A stretch of DNA of 64,000 bases from NCBI GenBank assembly GCA_934393555.1, contig CAKRQP010000003.1, positions 1 through 64,000 of the forward strand. The letters are read 5' to 3'. This document shows, piece after piece, positions 1 through 7,896 of this stretch (its first letter is position 1; every line of letters begins with the position of its first letter). This DNA is from Limivivens sp934393555 (GTDB lineage Bacteria > Bacillota > Clostridia > Lachnospirales > Lachnospiraceae). A model generated the notes under the pieces. That model was not told where the DNA came from. It saw only the letters and a list, made by a program, of their open reading frames with translations, and ran no database searches. A program made the translations under genes and the position numbers.

Positions 1-1397
1 TTTTTGAATTCTTTCAGATCTCCGATCACACGGCTTCCGTAGAAGGTCGATCCGGCGGGGAGTGTCGGCTCGTAAATGACAACGGTGGCGCCTTTGGCCT
101 TGATCCGCTTCATGACGCCCTGGATGGAAGACTGGCGGAAGTTATCAGAGTTGGATTTCATTGTCAGTCGATATACGCCGATTATGCATTCTTTTTCCTG
201 ATCCAGAGAATACTCGCCGCGGCTGAAGTAGTCGTAATAACCGGCCATATGCAATACCTGGTCTGCGATGAAGTCTTTACGCGTCCTGTTGGACTCAACA
301 ATGGCGGACATCATGTTCTGGGGAACATCCTGGAAGTTGGCAAGGAGTTGTTTCGTGTCTTTGGGTAAGCAGTATCCGCCATAACCAAAGGATGGATTGT
401 TGTAGTGACTGCCGATACGGGGATCCAGGCAGACGCCATCGATGATCTCCCGGGTGTTTAATCCCTTTGTTTCGGCATAGGTATCAAGCTCGTTGAAATA
501 AGACACACGAAGAGCAAGGTAAGTATTGGCGAAAAGTTTGACTGCTTCCGCTTCAGTGAAGCCCATGAAGAGGGTGTCGATATGTTCTTTAATGGCTCCC
601 TGCTGAAGGAGAGAAGCGAAAATATGTGCTTTTTCAGAAGAATCCTCATCACAGGAAACGATGATACGTGAGGGATAAAGGTTATCATAGAGAGCCTTTG
701 ATTCACGGAGAAACTCGGGGCTGAAGATGAGGTTTTTTGTATTGAATTTTTTGCGGACGTTTTTTGTATAACCGACCGGAATGGTGGATTTGATGATCAT
801 CATCGCATTCGGGTTGGTTTTGGTGACAAGATCGATAACCGCTTCTACGGCGGAGCAGTCGAAGAAGTTTTTCCTGCTGTCGTAGTTGGTGGGTGCGGCA
901 ATGATAACGAAATCCGCATTTTTATAGGCGCTTTCTCCGTCAAGAGTAGCCGTGAGGTCCAGTTCTTTTTCTGCAAGATATTTTTCAATGTAATCATCCT
1001 GAATGGGAGATTTTTTATGGTTGATCAGATCTACTTTTTCAGGGATGATATCGACAGCGGTTACATGGTTGTGCTGGGAAAGAAGAACCGCAAGAGACAG
1101 GCCGACATAGCCGGTTCCGGCAATGGCGATGTTATACTTTTTGGCTACAGAAACGTGTTCCTCGGTTCTTTCTGCTGCAGGGGCGTCATCAACGATGACA
1201 TCTGTGATCTCGAAACCAAGTGCCTCGGCTAAAGTCTGGAGCTGATCAATGGCGGGAATGTATTCCTCGTTTTCTATCCGGCCGATCATGGAGCGGTTGA
1301 TACCGGTCATCTTAGAAAGCTGCTCCTGAGTGATTTTCTGCTCTTTTCTTTTTGCGTTGACAAGTTCAGCGATTAATTTTGTGGAAATTTTCTTCAT
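1..1397 (-). CDS. XRE-type HTH fused to UDP-glucose/nucleotide-sugar 6-dehydrogenase (partial, 3' end outside window)
   Basis: The ATG at 1397-1395 follows a strong GGAGG with a 5-nt gap. Residues about 5-66 form a Cro/CI-type helix-turn-helix (TQEQLSKMTGINRSMIGRIE). After a short linker comes the Rossmann motif GTGYVG (about 94-99) and then the dehydrogenase body, including the catalytic-cysteine segment GYGGYCLPKDT. The enzyme part matches the UDP-glucose dehydrogenase family, which oxidises UDP-glucose to UDP-glucuronate in two NAD steps for polysaccharide synthesis. The fused DNA-binding domain is unusual and suggests an enzyme that can also bind DNA or be tethered to it. About 465 codons are visible; the C-terminus lies left of the window. 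The exact sugar substrate is not determined. Confidence 0.9.
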   Translation of the reverse strand, partial: MKKISTKLIAELVNAKRKEQKITQEQLSKMTGINRSMIGRIENEEYIPAIDQLQTLAEALGFEITDVIVDDAPAAERTEEHVSVAKKYNIAIAGTGYVGLSLAVLLSQHNHVTAVDIIPEKVDLINHKKSPIQDDYIEKYLAEKELDLTATLDGESAYKNADFVIIAAPTNYDSRKNFFDCSAVEAVIDLVTKTNPNAMMIIKSTIPVGYTKNVRKKFNTKNLIFSPEFLRESKALYDNLYPSRIIVSCDEDSSEKAHIFASLLQQGAIKEHIDTLFMGFTEAEAVKLFANTYLALRVSYFNELDTYAETKGLNTREIIDGVCLDPRIGSHYNNPSFGYGGYCLPKDTKQLLANFQDVPQNMMSAIVESNRTRKDFIADQVLHMAGYYDYFSRGEYSLDQEKECIIGVYRLTMKSNSDNFRQSSIQGVMKRIKAKGATVVIYEPTLPAGSTFYGSRVIGDLKEFK

Positions 1398-1434
1398 GGT
1401 TACCTCCGATGGATCCTGAATGGTGAAAATGTAT

Positions 1435-1462
1435 GGTATAGTAGAATTTTTCTGGAAATCAA
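1435..1462 (-). promoter_or_regulatory. Possible promoter of the HTH-dehydrogenase gene
   Basis: On the minus strand TTGATT (1462-1457) and TATACC (1440-1435) are 16 nt apart, about 40 nt upstream of the start codon. Matches are moderate. No other good sigma-A pair was seen in this leader. Confidence 0.4.
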
Positions 1463-1592
1463 AATGTTTCATTAACTGCAATATGCTTAATAGTATCATT
1501 TAGGCATAGAAAAATCAATAGAAATAAGGTAAAAGAATAAAATTCTGTTTTTAATAGCAAATCAACATCTGCGCAGACGTAGAAGTCTGGCG

Positions 1593-1671
1593 CCTTGCTA
1601 TTGGTCCTTTCGGATGGTAAAAGGTAAGAAACAGGAGTTGCCTTGCTATTTATCTTTTCGGATGGTAAAAT
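1593..1671 (+). repeat. 30-bp direct repeat that duplicates a promoter
   Basis: Two copies, 1593-1622 and 1641-1670, agree at 27 of 30 positions with a 48-bp period. Each copy contains TTGCTA, a 17-nt spacer and TAAAA(G/T): copy 1 reads TAAAAG, copy 2 TAAAAT (1666-1671). Copy 2 is a plausible sigma-A promoter for the ATPase gene starting at 1713. The rest of the 1398-1712 gap is AT-rich and shows nothing else. Confidence 0.55.
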
Positions 1672-1712
1672 GAAAGCAATAGATCCTCGGAAAGGGAGGG
1701 TGAATATCCGGA

Positions 1713-2885
1713 ATGCCAGAGAAAATATTTAATATTACCGGTCCTTGTATTCCTGAATTGCATTATATGGTGGATACCAGCAAAAAGATAAAAAGGATTG
1801 TTCAGGAATATATTGAAAAGGGCTGTTATTTTACGATCAACCGAGCCAGACAATATGGGAAAACCACTACCATTGGCTTGTTGACGCGAGAATTAAAAAA
1901 GGACTATATCGTAATACCAATCAGTTTTGAAGGCTTTGGAGCGGAAGTTTTTTCTGATGAAAAAGCTTTTATCGAGACGTTTATGCGGCGCTGTTATCAG
2001 AGAATTCCTGCTTCGATGAAAAAAGAACGTTTTGCAGAGCTTTTTACGGATGCAGGGAGTGTGCCTAATCTGGCAGCGCTTGGTGATAGAATCGTGGAAA
2101 TTACAGAAACAGCTCCGGCACCTATGATTCTTGTGATCGATGAAGTGGATAAAAGTTCCAACGAGCAGCTGTTCTTGGATTTTCTGGGGATGTTGAGGGA
2201 TAAATATAACGATCGTCTGCTCTATCATTCCTCCACTTTTTACAGTGTGATCCTGGTAGGCGTTCATGATGTGAAAAATCTGAAATTAAAACTGCGTCCG
2301 GAAGATCAGCGTATGTTGAACAGTCCATGGAACATTGCGGCTGCTTTTGACATCGATATGAGTTTTTCGGCAGAAGAAATTGAAACCATGCTTGAGGAGT
2401 ATGAACGGGAACATCATATAGGAATGAACATACAGAAGGTAGGAGAACGGATTTATTATTATACGAGTGGATATCCTTTTCTGGTAAGTTACATTTGTAA
2501 GGTGATCCACGATGCCAGTTTGGATTGGAATATAACCGGAGTGGATGAAGCAAAAAAACAGATCACAAAAACAGGAAATACGCTTTTTGATGATGTTATC
2601 AAAAATATTAGAAATAATAGAAAATTTGATGAGTTGCTTCGGCGGATTCTTTATGTGGGAGAAGAAGTGGCGTATCAGTTTAATAATCCGGAAATTGAGA
2701 TTGGTACTATGTATGGGATTTTGAAAGAACAGGATCATTTGGCAGTAGTTTCAAATATTATTTTTAAAATAGTTATTACGGATTACTATATTTCCATAGA
2801 CCCGAATAAAGAGCGGATTGCTCTTTTTGAGGAAAGCCCCACGCAGATCACAGGTGTATGTAGTAGATGGATATACGATATATGA
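1713..2885 (+). CDS. AAA-like P-loop ATPase, apparently shortened at the C-terminus
   Basis: This 390-residue protein starts with the GPCIPELHYMVD segment and a P-loop variant, NRARQYGKTTT (Lys50), followed by a Walker B strand MILVIDEVDK near residue 140. This is the pattern of the AAA-like ATPases common as variable accessory genes in gut Firmicutes. Relatives as I remember them run to about 500 residues and end in a PD-(D/E)XK nuclease-like domain. Here the frame stops soon after the ATPase and winged-helix region. The +1 frame at the end continues as DGYTIYENVVAYRDKA before its own stop, so a frameshift or decay is possible. Its role is unknown; a defence or mobile-element link is only a guess. 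Confidence 0.7.
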   Translation: MPEKIFNITGPCIPELHYMVDTSKKIKRIVQEYIEKGCYFTINRARQYGKTTTIGLLTRELKKDYIVIPISFEGFGAEVFSDEKAFIETFMRRCYQRIPASMKKERFAELFTDAGSVPNLAALGDRIVEITETAPAPMILVIDEVDKSSNEQLFLDFLGMLRDKYNDRLLYHSSTFYSVILVGVHDVKNLKLKLRPEDQRMLNSPWNIAAAFDIDMSFSAEEIETMLEEYEREHHIGMNIQKVGERIYYYTSGYPFLVSYICKVIHDASLDWNITGVDEAKKQITKTGNTLFDDVIKNIRNNRKFDELLRRILYVGEEVAYQFNNPEIEIGTMYGILKEQDHLAVVSNIIFKIVITDYYISIDPNKERIALFEESPTQITGVCSRWIYDI

Positions 2886-2984
2886 AAATGTGGTGGCGTA
2901 TAGGGATAAGGCATGAGGCTTTAAGATATTTATTGTCCAACAGATGGACTATAAGCAACAAATAATGAGTGGAGGACATGAACT

Positions 2985-3554
2985 ATGGTAGTCAATATTT
3001 TTCTGTTTGATGATTTTGAAGTGATGGACGCTTTTGGACCGGCGGAGATTTTCGGGCAGGTGTCGGAGCGTTTTTACATACGTTATATTTCGCTTCGCGG
3101 CGGTCTGATCACTGGAAAACAGGGCATAAAGGTGTGGACAGAACCGCTGAATCCGGCTGAGATCGAAGACATATTCCTGATACCGGGAGGAAAGGGAGTC
3201 AAGACATTCTTGCATACAGAAGAGGAAGGGCAGAAGTTATTAAAGCAGGCTGTGGAGGAAGCAGATTTCTGTATGATGGTCCAGAATGCTTCTGCGATGC
3301 TGGCGCGAACAGGGCTTCTCTTTCACCGGCAGGTGTGCGACTATGCATACAGTGAAAACTGGAAACGGATGTTTACCGTAGGAATTGACTATGTCAGTGG
3401 TGAAAAATGGATTTCTGACGGGAAGTATTATTCCTGCAGCAGCACGATGGCGGCACTGGATATGACACTGGCACTGATCAGTGATACACTGGATATCGAT
3501 ATCGCAGAAAAGATTGCGGAAGATATCGGGTATTCTTCCTGCTGTCTGGAATGA
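2985..3554 (+). CDS. DJ-1/PfpI family protein lacking the nucleophilic cysteine
   Basis: The 189-residue protein has the DJ-1/PfpI fold signature: FDDFEVMDAFGPAEIFG at the N-terminus (acidic residue Glu21 kept) and IPGGKG in the middle. At the nucleophile elbow the usual ICTG is replaced by VQNA, with Gln100 at the cysteine position. The downstream LARTGLL segment still aligns, so this looks like substitution and not loss of the region. Canonical glutamine-amidotransferase-like, protease or deglycase chemistry is therefore unlikely, and a ligand-binding or regulatory role is possible. Start ATG 2985 follows GGAGG. A terminator at 3597-3637 closes the gene. Confidence 0.8.
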   Translation: MVVNIFLFDDFEVMDAFGPAEIFGQVSERFYIRYISLRGGLITGKQGIKVWTEPLNPAEIEDIFLIPGGKGVKTFLHTEEEGQKLLKQAVEEADFCMMVQNASAMLARTGLLFHRQVCDYAYSENWKRMFTVGIDYVSGEKWISDGKYYSCSSTMAALDMTLALISDTLDIDIAEKIAEDIGYSSCCLE

Positions 3555-3596
3555 CAGATTCTTTTAAAGTGAGAAATGCGAAAAAAACTGACATAA

Positions 3597-3637
3597 GAAT
3601 CCCCCGCCGTTTGGTTAGTTCCGGTGGGGGATTTTTA
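3597..3637 (+). terminator. Rho-independent terminator between convergent genes
   Basis: A 10-bp stem (3599-3608 with 3623-3632, one G-U pair) is followed by TTTTT. It closes the DJ-1-like gene and lies just beyond the 3' end of the convergent phosphorylase gene. Confidence 0.8.
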
Positions 3638-3654
3638 AAGGAAAGGATGTTGCC

Positions 3655-6087
3655 TTACATGATGATCTCGACCTGATACTGTTTCTTGGCCGGATCGTAG
3701 GGGATTACATGACCTTCAATGGCCTTTCCGTCTACCAGGAAGGACTGGATGCCTTTCTGGGCGTGATCTTTGTTGGTGACTTTGATCTCGTAGGATGCAC
3801 CTCTGTACTGACGGGTAACGGTGAAGCCTTCCATATCAGAGGGGATGCAGGGATCTACGGACAGTCCGTTCAGGGTAGGATAGATGCCCAGGATGTGCTG
3901 GGAAACATTGACAAAGGTCCAGGCTGCCGTACCGGTGAGCCAGCTGTTCTTCGCTTCGCCGAAGTTTCTGGCATCCTTTCCGGCTACCATCTGAGAGTAA
4001 ACATAAGGCTCTGTCCGGTGGATCTCACTGATGTTTTCAATGTAGGCCGGGCAGGTCTTTTTATATACTTCGAAAGCACGGTCTCCATGGCCGATGACAG
4101 TTTCGCCGATGGAGATCCATGGATTGTTGTGGCAGAAAATACCGGCATTTTCCTTGTATCCGGGCGGATAAGAGGAAATTTCACCCAGGTTGAGGTGATA
4201 GGTGGCATAAGGCGGCTGCTGAAGGACAACGCCGTATTTGGTGTCCAGCCGTTCTTTGACGGAGGCCATGGCTTTTTCTGCATAACCCTCCTTGACACCG
4301 ACGCCGGCCAGTACACAGAAGCCCTGAGGCTCGATGAAAATCTGACCCTCTTCACATTCCTTGGAACCGATTTTTTCACCGAATGCATCATAGGCACGAA
4401 GGAACCATTCGCCGTCCCAGCCTGCGGTGAGGATGGTCTGATACATGGTTTCGGAAGCCTGGTAAGCCCGCTCTTTTTCTTCTGCATTGCCGAGGAGCTC
4501 GCACAGATCACCGTATTCCTTTGCATATTTGACAAACATGCCTGCGATGAAAACAGACTCTGCTTTGTGGCTCTCATAGTTGGCACAGGTCTGGAAAGAT
4601 TCTCCCGGAGTATCGGAGAAGCAGTTCAGGTTCAGACAGTCGTTCCAGTCGGCACGGCCGATCAGAGGAAGTCCGTGAGGTCCGAGGTGTTCCAGTGTAT
4701 AGTTGAAGGAACGTTTCAGATGCTCCATCAGGGGAGCAGCCAGTTCTTCTTTGTTGTCGAAGGGAACGTTTTCGGAGAGAAGAGAGGTGTCTCCGGTCTC
4801 TCTGACGTAAGCGGAGGCTGCGGCAATGAGCCATAAGGGGTCATCGTTGAAGCCGCTTCCGACATCCAGATTTCCTTTTTTCGTAAGAGGCTGGTACTGG
4901 TGATAAGCACTGCCGTCCGGAAACTGGGTGGCTGCAATATCCAGGATCCTTTCTCTGGCCTTGTCCGGGATCAGATGGAGGAAACCGAGCAGATCCTGAC
5001 AGGAATCACGGAAGCCCATGCCGCGGCCGATCCCGGATTCGTAATAGGAAGCGGAACGGGACATGTTGAAGGTGACCATGCACTGGTACTGATTCCAGAT
5101 GTTGACCATGCGGTTGAGTTTTTCATCCGGGCTCTGTACGGTGAAACGGGAGAGGAGCCCGGTCCAGTATTTTTTCAGTTCTTCAAAAGCGGCATCTGCC
5201 TTTTCTGCAGTATCGTAGCGGCTGATCATGGCAAGGGCAGGAGCTTTTTTTACAACACCTAAGGCTTCCCATTTGTCATCCTTGGGATTTTCGACATAGC
5301 CAAGGAGAAATACATAGGTTTTTGCTTCGCCCGGCTTTAAAGTGACTTTGAGGTGATGGGAGCCGATGGGATACCAGCCGCTGGCTATGGAATTTTTGGA
5401 TTCGCCGGCCAGGACAACATCGGGTCTGTCCGCACCGTTGTAAACGCCGAGGAAAGAGTCACGATCGGTATCAAAGCCATCCACCGGAGCGTTGACATGA
5501 TAGATGGCATAGTGGTTGCGGCGTTCTCTGTATTCGGTCTTGTGGTAGATGGTGGAACCATGCACTTCCACTTCGCCGATGCTTAAGTTTCTCTGGTAGT
5601 TGGTCATGTCATCCATGGCATTCCAGAGACAGAACTCCACATAAGAGAAGAGAGAAACCTGTTTTTCCTGATCGGAATCATTGGTCAGGGTCACACGGCT
5701 GATCTCGCAGCTGTCTTTTACGGGAACAAAAACAAGATCTTCAACTTTCAGACCGTTTTTCTCAGAAGTAAAGCGGGTATAGCCAAGACCGTGACGGCAC
5801 TCATAGGAGTCCAGCTCTGTTCTGGTGGGCTGCCAGCCAGGGTTCCAGACGGTATCACCGTCTTTGATGTAGAAGTAATGGCCGTTGCTGTCGAGCGGCA
5901 CGGAATTGTAGCGGTAACGGGTCAGGCGGAGCAGCTTTGCGTCTTTATAAAAGCTGTATCCTCCGGAAGTATTGGAGACCAGAGAAAAGAAACCGTCCAT
6001 TCCCAGATAGTTGATCCAGGGAAGCGGTGTTTTCGGTGTCTGGATGACATATTCTTTATTCACGTCGTCAAAATGTCCAAATTGCAT
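3655..6087 (-). CDS. Cellobiose phosphorylase (glycoside hydrolase family 94)
   Basis: From the ATG at 6087 the protein is 810 residues (MQFGHFDDVNKEYVI...), very close to the length of known cellobiose phosphorylases. A longer in-frame extension to 6444 would cross the promoter and regulator gene and was not used. AAAGGAG sits 10 nt upstream of this start. The GH94 catalytic segment RADWNDCLNL lies at about 478-487 and holds the expected general-acid aspartate. No signal peptide is seen, so it acts in the cytoplasm, splitting cellobiose with phosphate into glucose 1-phosphate and glucose. The divergent LacI-family gene and the operator over its start region suggest sugar-inducible control. 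Activity on a related disaccharide cannot be excluded. Confidence 0.92.
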   Translation of the reverse strand: MQFGHFDDVNKEYVIQTPKTPLPWINYLGMDGFFSLVSNTSGGYSFYKDAKLLRLTRYRYNSVPLDSNGHYFYIKDGDTVWNPGWQPTRTELDSYECRHGLGYTRFTSEKNGLKVEDLVFVPVKDSCEISRVTLTNDSDQEKQVSLFSYVEFCLWNAMDDMTNYQRNLSIGEVEVHGSTIYHKTEYRERRNHYAIYHVNAPVDGFDTDRDSFLGVYNGADRPDVVLAGESKNSIASGWYPIGSHHLKVTLKPGEAKTYVFLLGYVENPKDDKWEALGVVKKAPALAMISRYDTAEKADAAFEELKKYWTGLLSRFTVQSPDEKLNRMVNIWNQYQCMVTFNMSRSASYYESGIGRGMGFRDSCQDLLGFLHLIPDKARERILDIAATQFPDGSAYHQYQPLTKKGNLDVGSGFNDDPLWLIAAASAYVRETGDTSLLSENVPFDNKEELAAPLMEHLKRSFNYTLEHLGPHGLPLIGRADWNDCLNLNCFSDTPGESFQTCANYESHKAESVFIAGMFVKYAKEYGDLCELLGNAEEKERAYQASETMYQTILTAGWDGEWFLRAYDAFGEKIGSKECEEGQIFIEPQGFCVLAGVGVKEGYAEKAMASVKERLDTKYGVVLQQPPYATYHLNLGEISSYPPGYKENAGIFCHNNPWISIGETVIGHGDRAFEVYKKTCPAYIENISEIHRTEPYVYSQMVAGKDARNFGEAKNSWLTGTAAWTFVNVSQHILGIYPTLNGLSVDPCIPSDMEGFTVTRQYRGASYEIKVTNKDHAQKGIQSFLVDGKAIEGHVIPYDPAKKQYQVEIIM

Positions 6088-6110
6088 GCTTTTTAATCTC
6101 CTTTCTGTTT

Positions 6111-6125
6111 TACGAAAACGATTAA
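6111..6125. promoter_or_regulatory. LacI-family operator in the phosphorylase leader
   Basis: TACGAAAACGATTAA here is 14/15 identical to the second site at 6267-6281. It lies about 15 nt downstream of the minus-strand -10 box, where a bound repressor would block transcription. Confidence 0.7.
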
Positions 6126-6140
6126 GATTCCTTAACTCCA

Positions 6141-6169
6141 AGTATAGTTGATGTAAGGAAAATATGCAA
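6141..6169 (-). promoter_or_regulatory. Promoter of cellobiose phosphorylase gene
   Basis: Minus-strand TTGCAT (6169-6164), a 17-nt spacer and TATACT (6146-6141), about 55 nt upstream of the start codon. Confidence 0.7.
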
Positions 6170-6234
6170 GCGGGCAAAGAAAAAACGGAAAAATTCACAA
6201 AAACAAGCAAAAGATTTTGTATATAAATCAGAAC

Positions 6235-6263
6235 TTGCACAAAAACAAAAAACGCGATAATAT
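6235..6263 (+). promoter_or_regulatory. Promoter of the lacI-family gene
   Basis: TTGCAC (6235-6240), a 17-nt spacer and TAATAT (6258-6263). The predicted transcription start (about 6270) falls inside the operator, which predicts autorepression. Confidence 0.65.
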
Positions 6264-6266
6264 ATA

Positions 6267-6281
6267 TACGAAAACGTTTAA
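6267..6281. promoter_or_regulatory. LacI-family operator over the regulator's own start site
   Basis: TACGAAAACGTTTAA with the palindromic core AAACGTTT, matching the phosphorylase-side site at 6111. The pair in one divergent region supports this repressor acting on both genes. Confidence 0.75.
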
Positions 6282-6301
6282 GAAAGAAAGCAGGTGATGA
6301 A

Positions 6302-7321
6302 ATGGCATCTTTGAAGGATATTGCCAGAGAACTTGGGGTATCGACCGCAACGGTGAGCAAAGCTTTGAACGATCTTCCTGACATCAGTGAGGAAACCAAA
6401 CAGCTGGTGAGGGAGAAAGCAAAAGAGATGGGATATTTTCCCAATCTGGCAGCGAGAGCACTGAAGACACACAGAAGTTATAACATCGGCGTTCTTTGTG
6501 TGGATGATAAAAACAGTGCCCTGACGCATCCTTTTTTCTCAAGAGTACTGGAGAGCCTGAAATCCGAAGCGGAGGCGCAGGGATATGATATCACGTTCAT
6601 AGGCCAGAGACTGGGGAAGGAAGACATGTCTTATGTGGAGCATTGCCGTTACCGGGGGGTGGACGGCGTTGTGGTAGCCTGTGTGGATTTCAATAAACCG
6701 GAGGTAATGGAGCTCATCACCAGCGGTCTGCCGGTCGTGACGATCGACCATATTTTCAGCAATGCGGCATCTGTGGTATCGGATAATGCAGAAGGGATAA
6801 CAGAGCTTATGGAGTATATCATCTCCATGGGGCACCGCAGGATCGCCTATGTCTACGGAAGAGATTCTGCTGTTACCAAAGAACGTATGGTAAATTTTTA
6901 CCGGAGCATGGAGCGCCATGGAATTCCGGTGAAGGAGGAGTATGTCGTGCCGGGAGAGTATACGGATCCGGTAGCTGCAGCGAAGGCGACAAAGCAGCTT
7001 CTCAAGCTGAAGACTCCGCCGACCTGTATCCTTTATACGGATGATTATGCCTGTATCGGCGGTATGGGAGCCATAGAGGAGGCAGGTCTTTCGATACCGG
7101 ATGATATTTCAGTGGCCGGTTATGACGGGATCCCCATGAGCAGTGTGGTCAAGCCGAGACTTACCACGGTACGGCAGGATACGGAGCAGATCGGCAGACG
7201 TACGGTGAAGAAGCTGGTGGCACTGATCGAAAAGCCAAAGACCACCGGTGTGGAAAGCCAGTGTGTTCCTGTTACGCTGGAAAAGGGCAGATCTGTGAAA
7301 AATCTCGTTGAGAATCCGTGA
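6302..7321 (+). CDS. LacI-family transcriptional regulator
   Basis: The 339-residue protein has the LacI DNA-binding headpiece at residues 2-50 (MASLKDIARELGVSTATVSK) and hinge helix (NLAARALKT), then a periplasmic-binding-protein-like effector domain (YNIGVLCVDD... to the C-terminus). AGGTGATGAA precedes the ATG. It diverges from the GH94 phosphorylase gene and both promoters carry near-identical operators, so it is most likely the local repressor, with cellobiose or a related sugar as inducer (inference). A further operator-like site at 20421 hints at a small regulon. Confidence 0.92.
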   Translation: MASLKDIARELGVSTATVSKALNDLPDISEETKQLVREKAKEMGYFPNLAARALKTHRSYNIGVLCVDDKNSALTHPFFSRVLESLKSEAEAQGYDITFIGQRLGKEDMSYVEHCRYRGVDGVVVACVDFNKPEVMELITSGLPVVTIDHIFSNAASVVSDNAEGITELMEYIISMGHRRIAYVYGRDSAVTKERMVNFYRSMERHGIPVKEEYVVPGEYTDPVAAAKATKQLLKLKTPPTCILYTDDYACIGGMGAIEEAGLSIPDDISVAGYDGIPMSSVVKPRLTTVRQDTEQIGRRTVKKLVALIEKPKTTGVESQCVPVTLEKGRSVKNLVENP

Positions 7322-7336
7322 GAAACCGTGTATACT
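7308..7336 (+). promoter_or_regulatory. Promoter of folA
   Basis: TTGAGA (7308-7313), a 17-nt spacer and TATACT (7331-7336). The leader is only about 16 nt. Confidence 0.65.
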
Positions 7337-7358
7337 GTCTCATTGAGGTGAAAAACAT

Positions 7359-7853
7359 ATGAATATGATTGTTGCAGCAGACAAAAACTGGGCGATCGGA
7401 AAGGACAATTCGCTTCTGGTGGTGATACCGTCAGATCAGAAAACCTTCCGCAGCATGACGCTGGGTCATCCGGTGGTCATGGGAAGAAAAACTTTTGAGA
7501 GTCTTCCGGGAGGGCTTCCTCTGGATCTTCGGAAGAACATCGTTCTCACCACAAATTCGGAGTTTCATCCGAAAGGGGTGACGGTGGTACACAGTCTGAA
7601 AGAGCTTTTTGAAGAGCTTGGAGAGGAAAAAGAAGAAGCCTTTGTGATCGGTGGTCAGAGCATCTATGAGCAGCTTTTGCCCTATTGTGATGTGGTTCAT
7701 GTGACCAGGATCGACCAGGCCTATGAGGCAGATACGTATTTTCCGGATCTGGATCAGAAACCGGAATGGATGATCACGGCAGAGAGTGAAGAACAGACCT
7801 ATTTTGATCTGGAATATACTTTCGTCCGGTATGAGAAAAAGAAAAAGGCATAA
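7359..7853 (+). CDS. folA: Dihydrofolate reductase with a non-canonical Met20-loop region
   Basis: The 164-residue protein matches the family length and reduces dihydrofolate to tetrahydrofolate with NADPH. Visible motifs are MNMIVAADKNWAIG at the N-terminus, the cofactor strand HPVVMGRKTFESLP, and FVIGGQSIYEQLLP. The active-site stretch usually read as LPWxLPxD is LLVVIPSD here: the catalytic acid is kept (Asp26) but Pro21-Trp22 (E. coli numbering) are replaced by Leu-Val. Substitutions here matter because Trp22 holds a bound water and contacts inhibitors. No thymidylate synthase gene is adjacent. SD GAGGTG lies 9 nt before the ATG. Confidence 0.93.
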   Translation: MNMIVAADKNWAIGKDNSLLVVIPSDQKTFRSMTLGHPVVMGRKTFESLPGGLPLDLRKNIVLTTNSEFHPKGVTVVHSLKELFEELGEEKEEAFVIGGQSIYEQLLPYCDVVHVTRIDQAYEADTYFPDLDQKPEWMITAESEEQTYFDLEYTFVRYEKKKKA

Positions 7854-7854
7854 G

Positions 7855-7886
7855 AAAAACGGCAGCCGCGTGGACTGCCGTTTTTT
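7855..7886. terminator. Bidirectional terminator between folA and ilvE
   Basis: The stem 7855-7865 / 7875-7885 (AAAAACGGCAG with CTGCCGTTTTT) has a T-run on the plus strand and a matching A-run upstream, so it can serve both convergent genes. Confidence 0.85.
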
Positions 7887-7896
7887 GTGTCATTTT

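Noticed and set aside
3655..6444. Longer 929-residue version of the GH94 phosphorylase
   Set aside because: The extension would cross its own promoter, both operators and the start of the divergent regulator; the 810-residue form has a ribosome site and the family's N-terminus.
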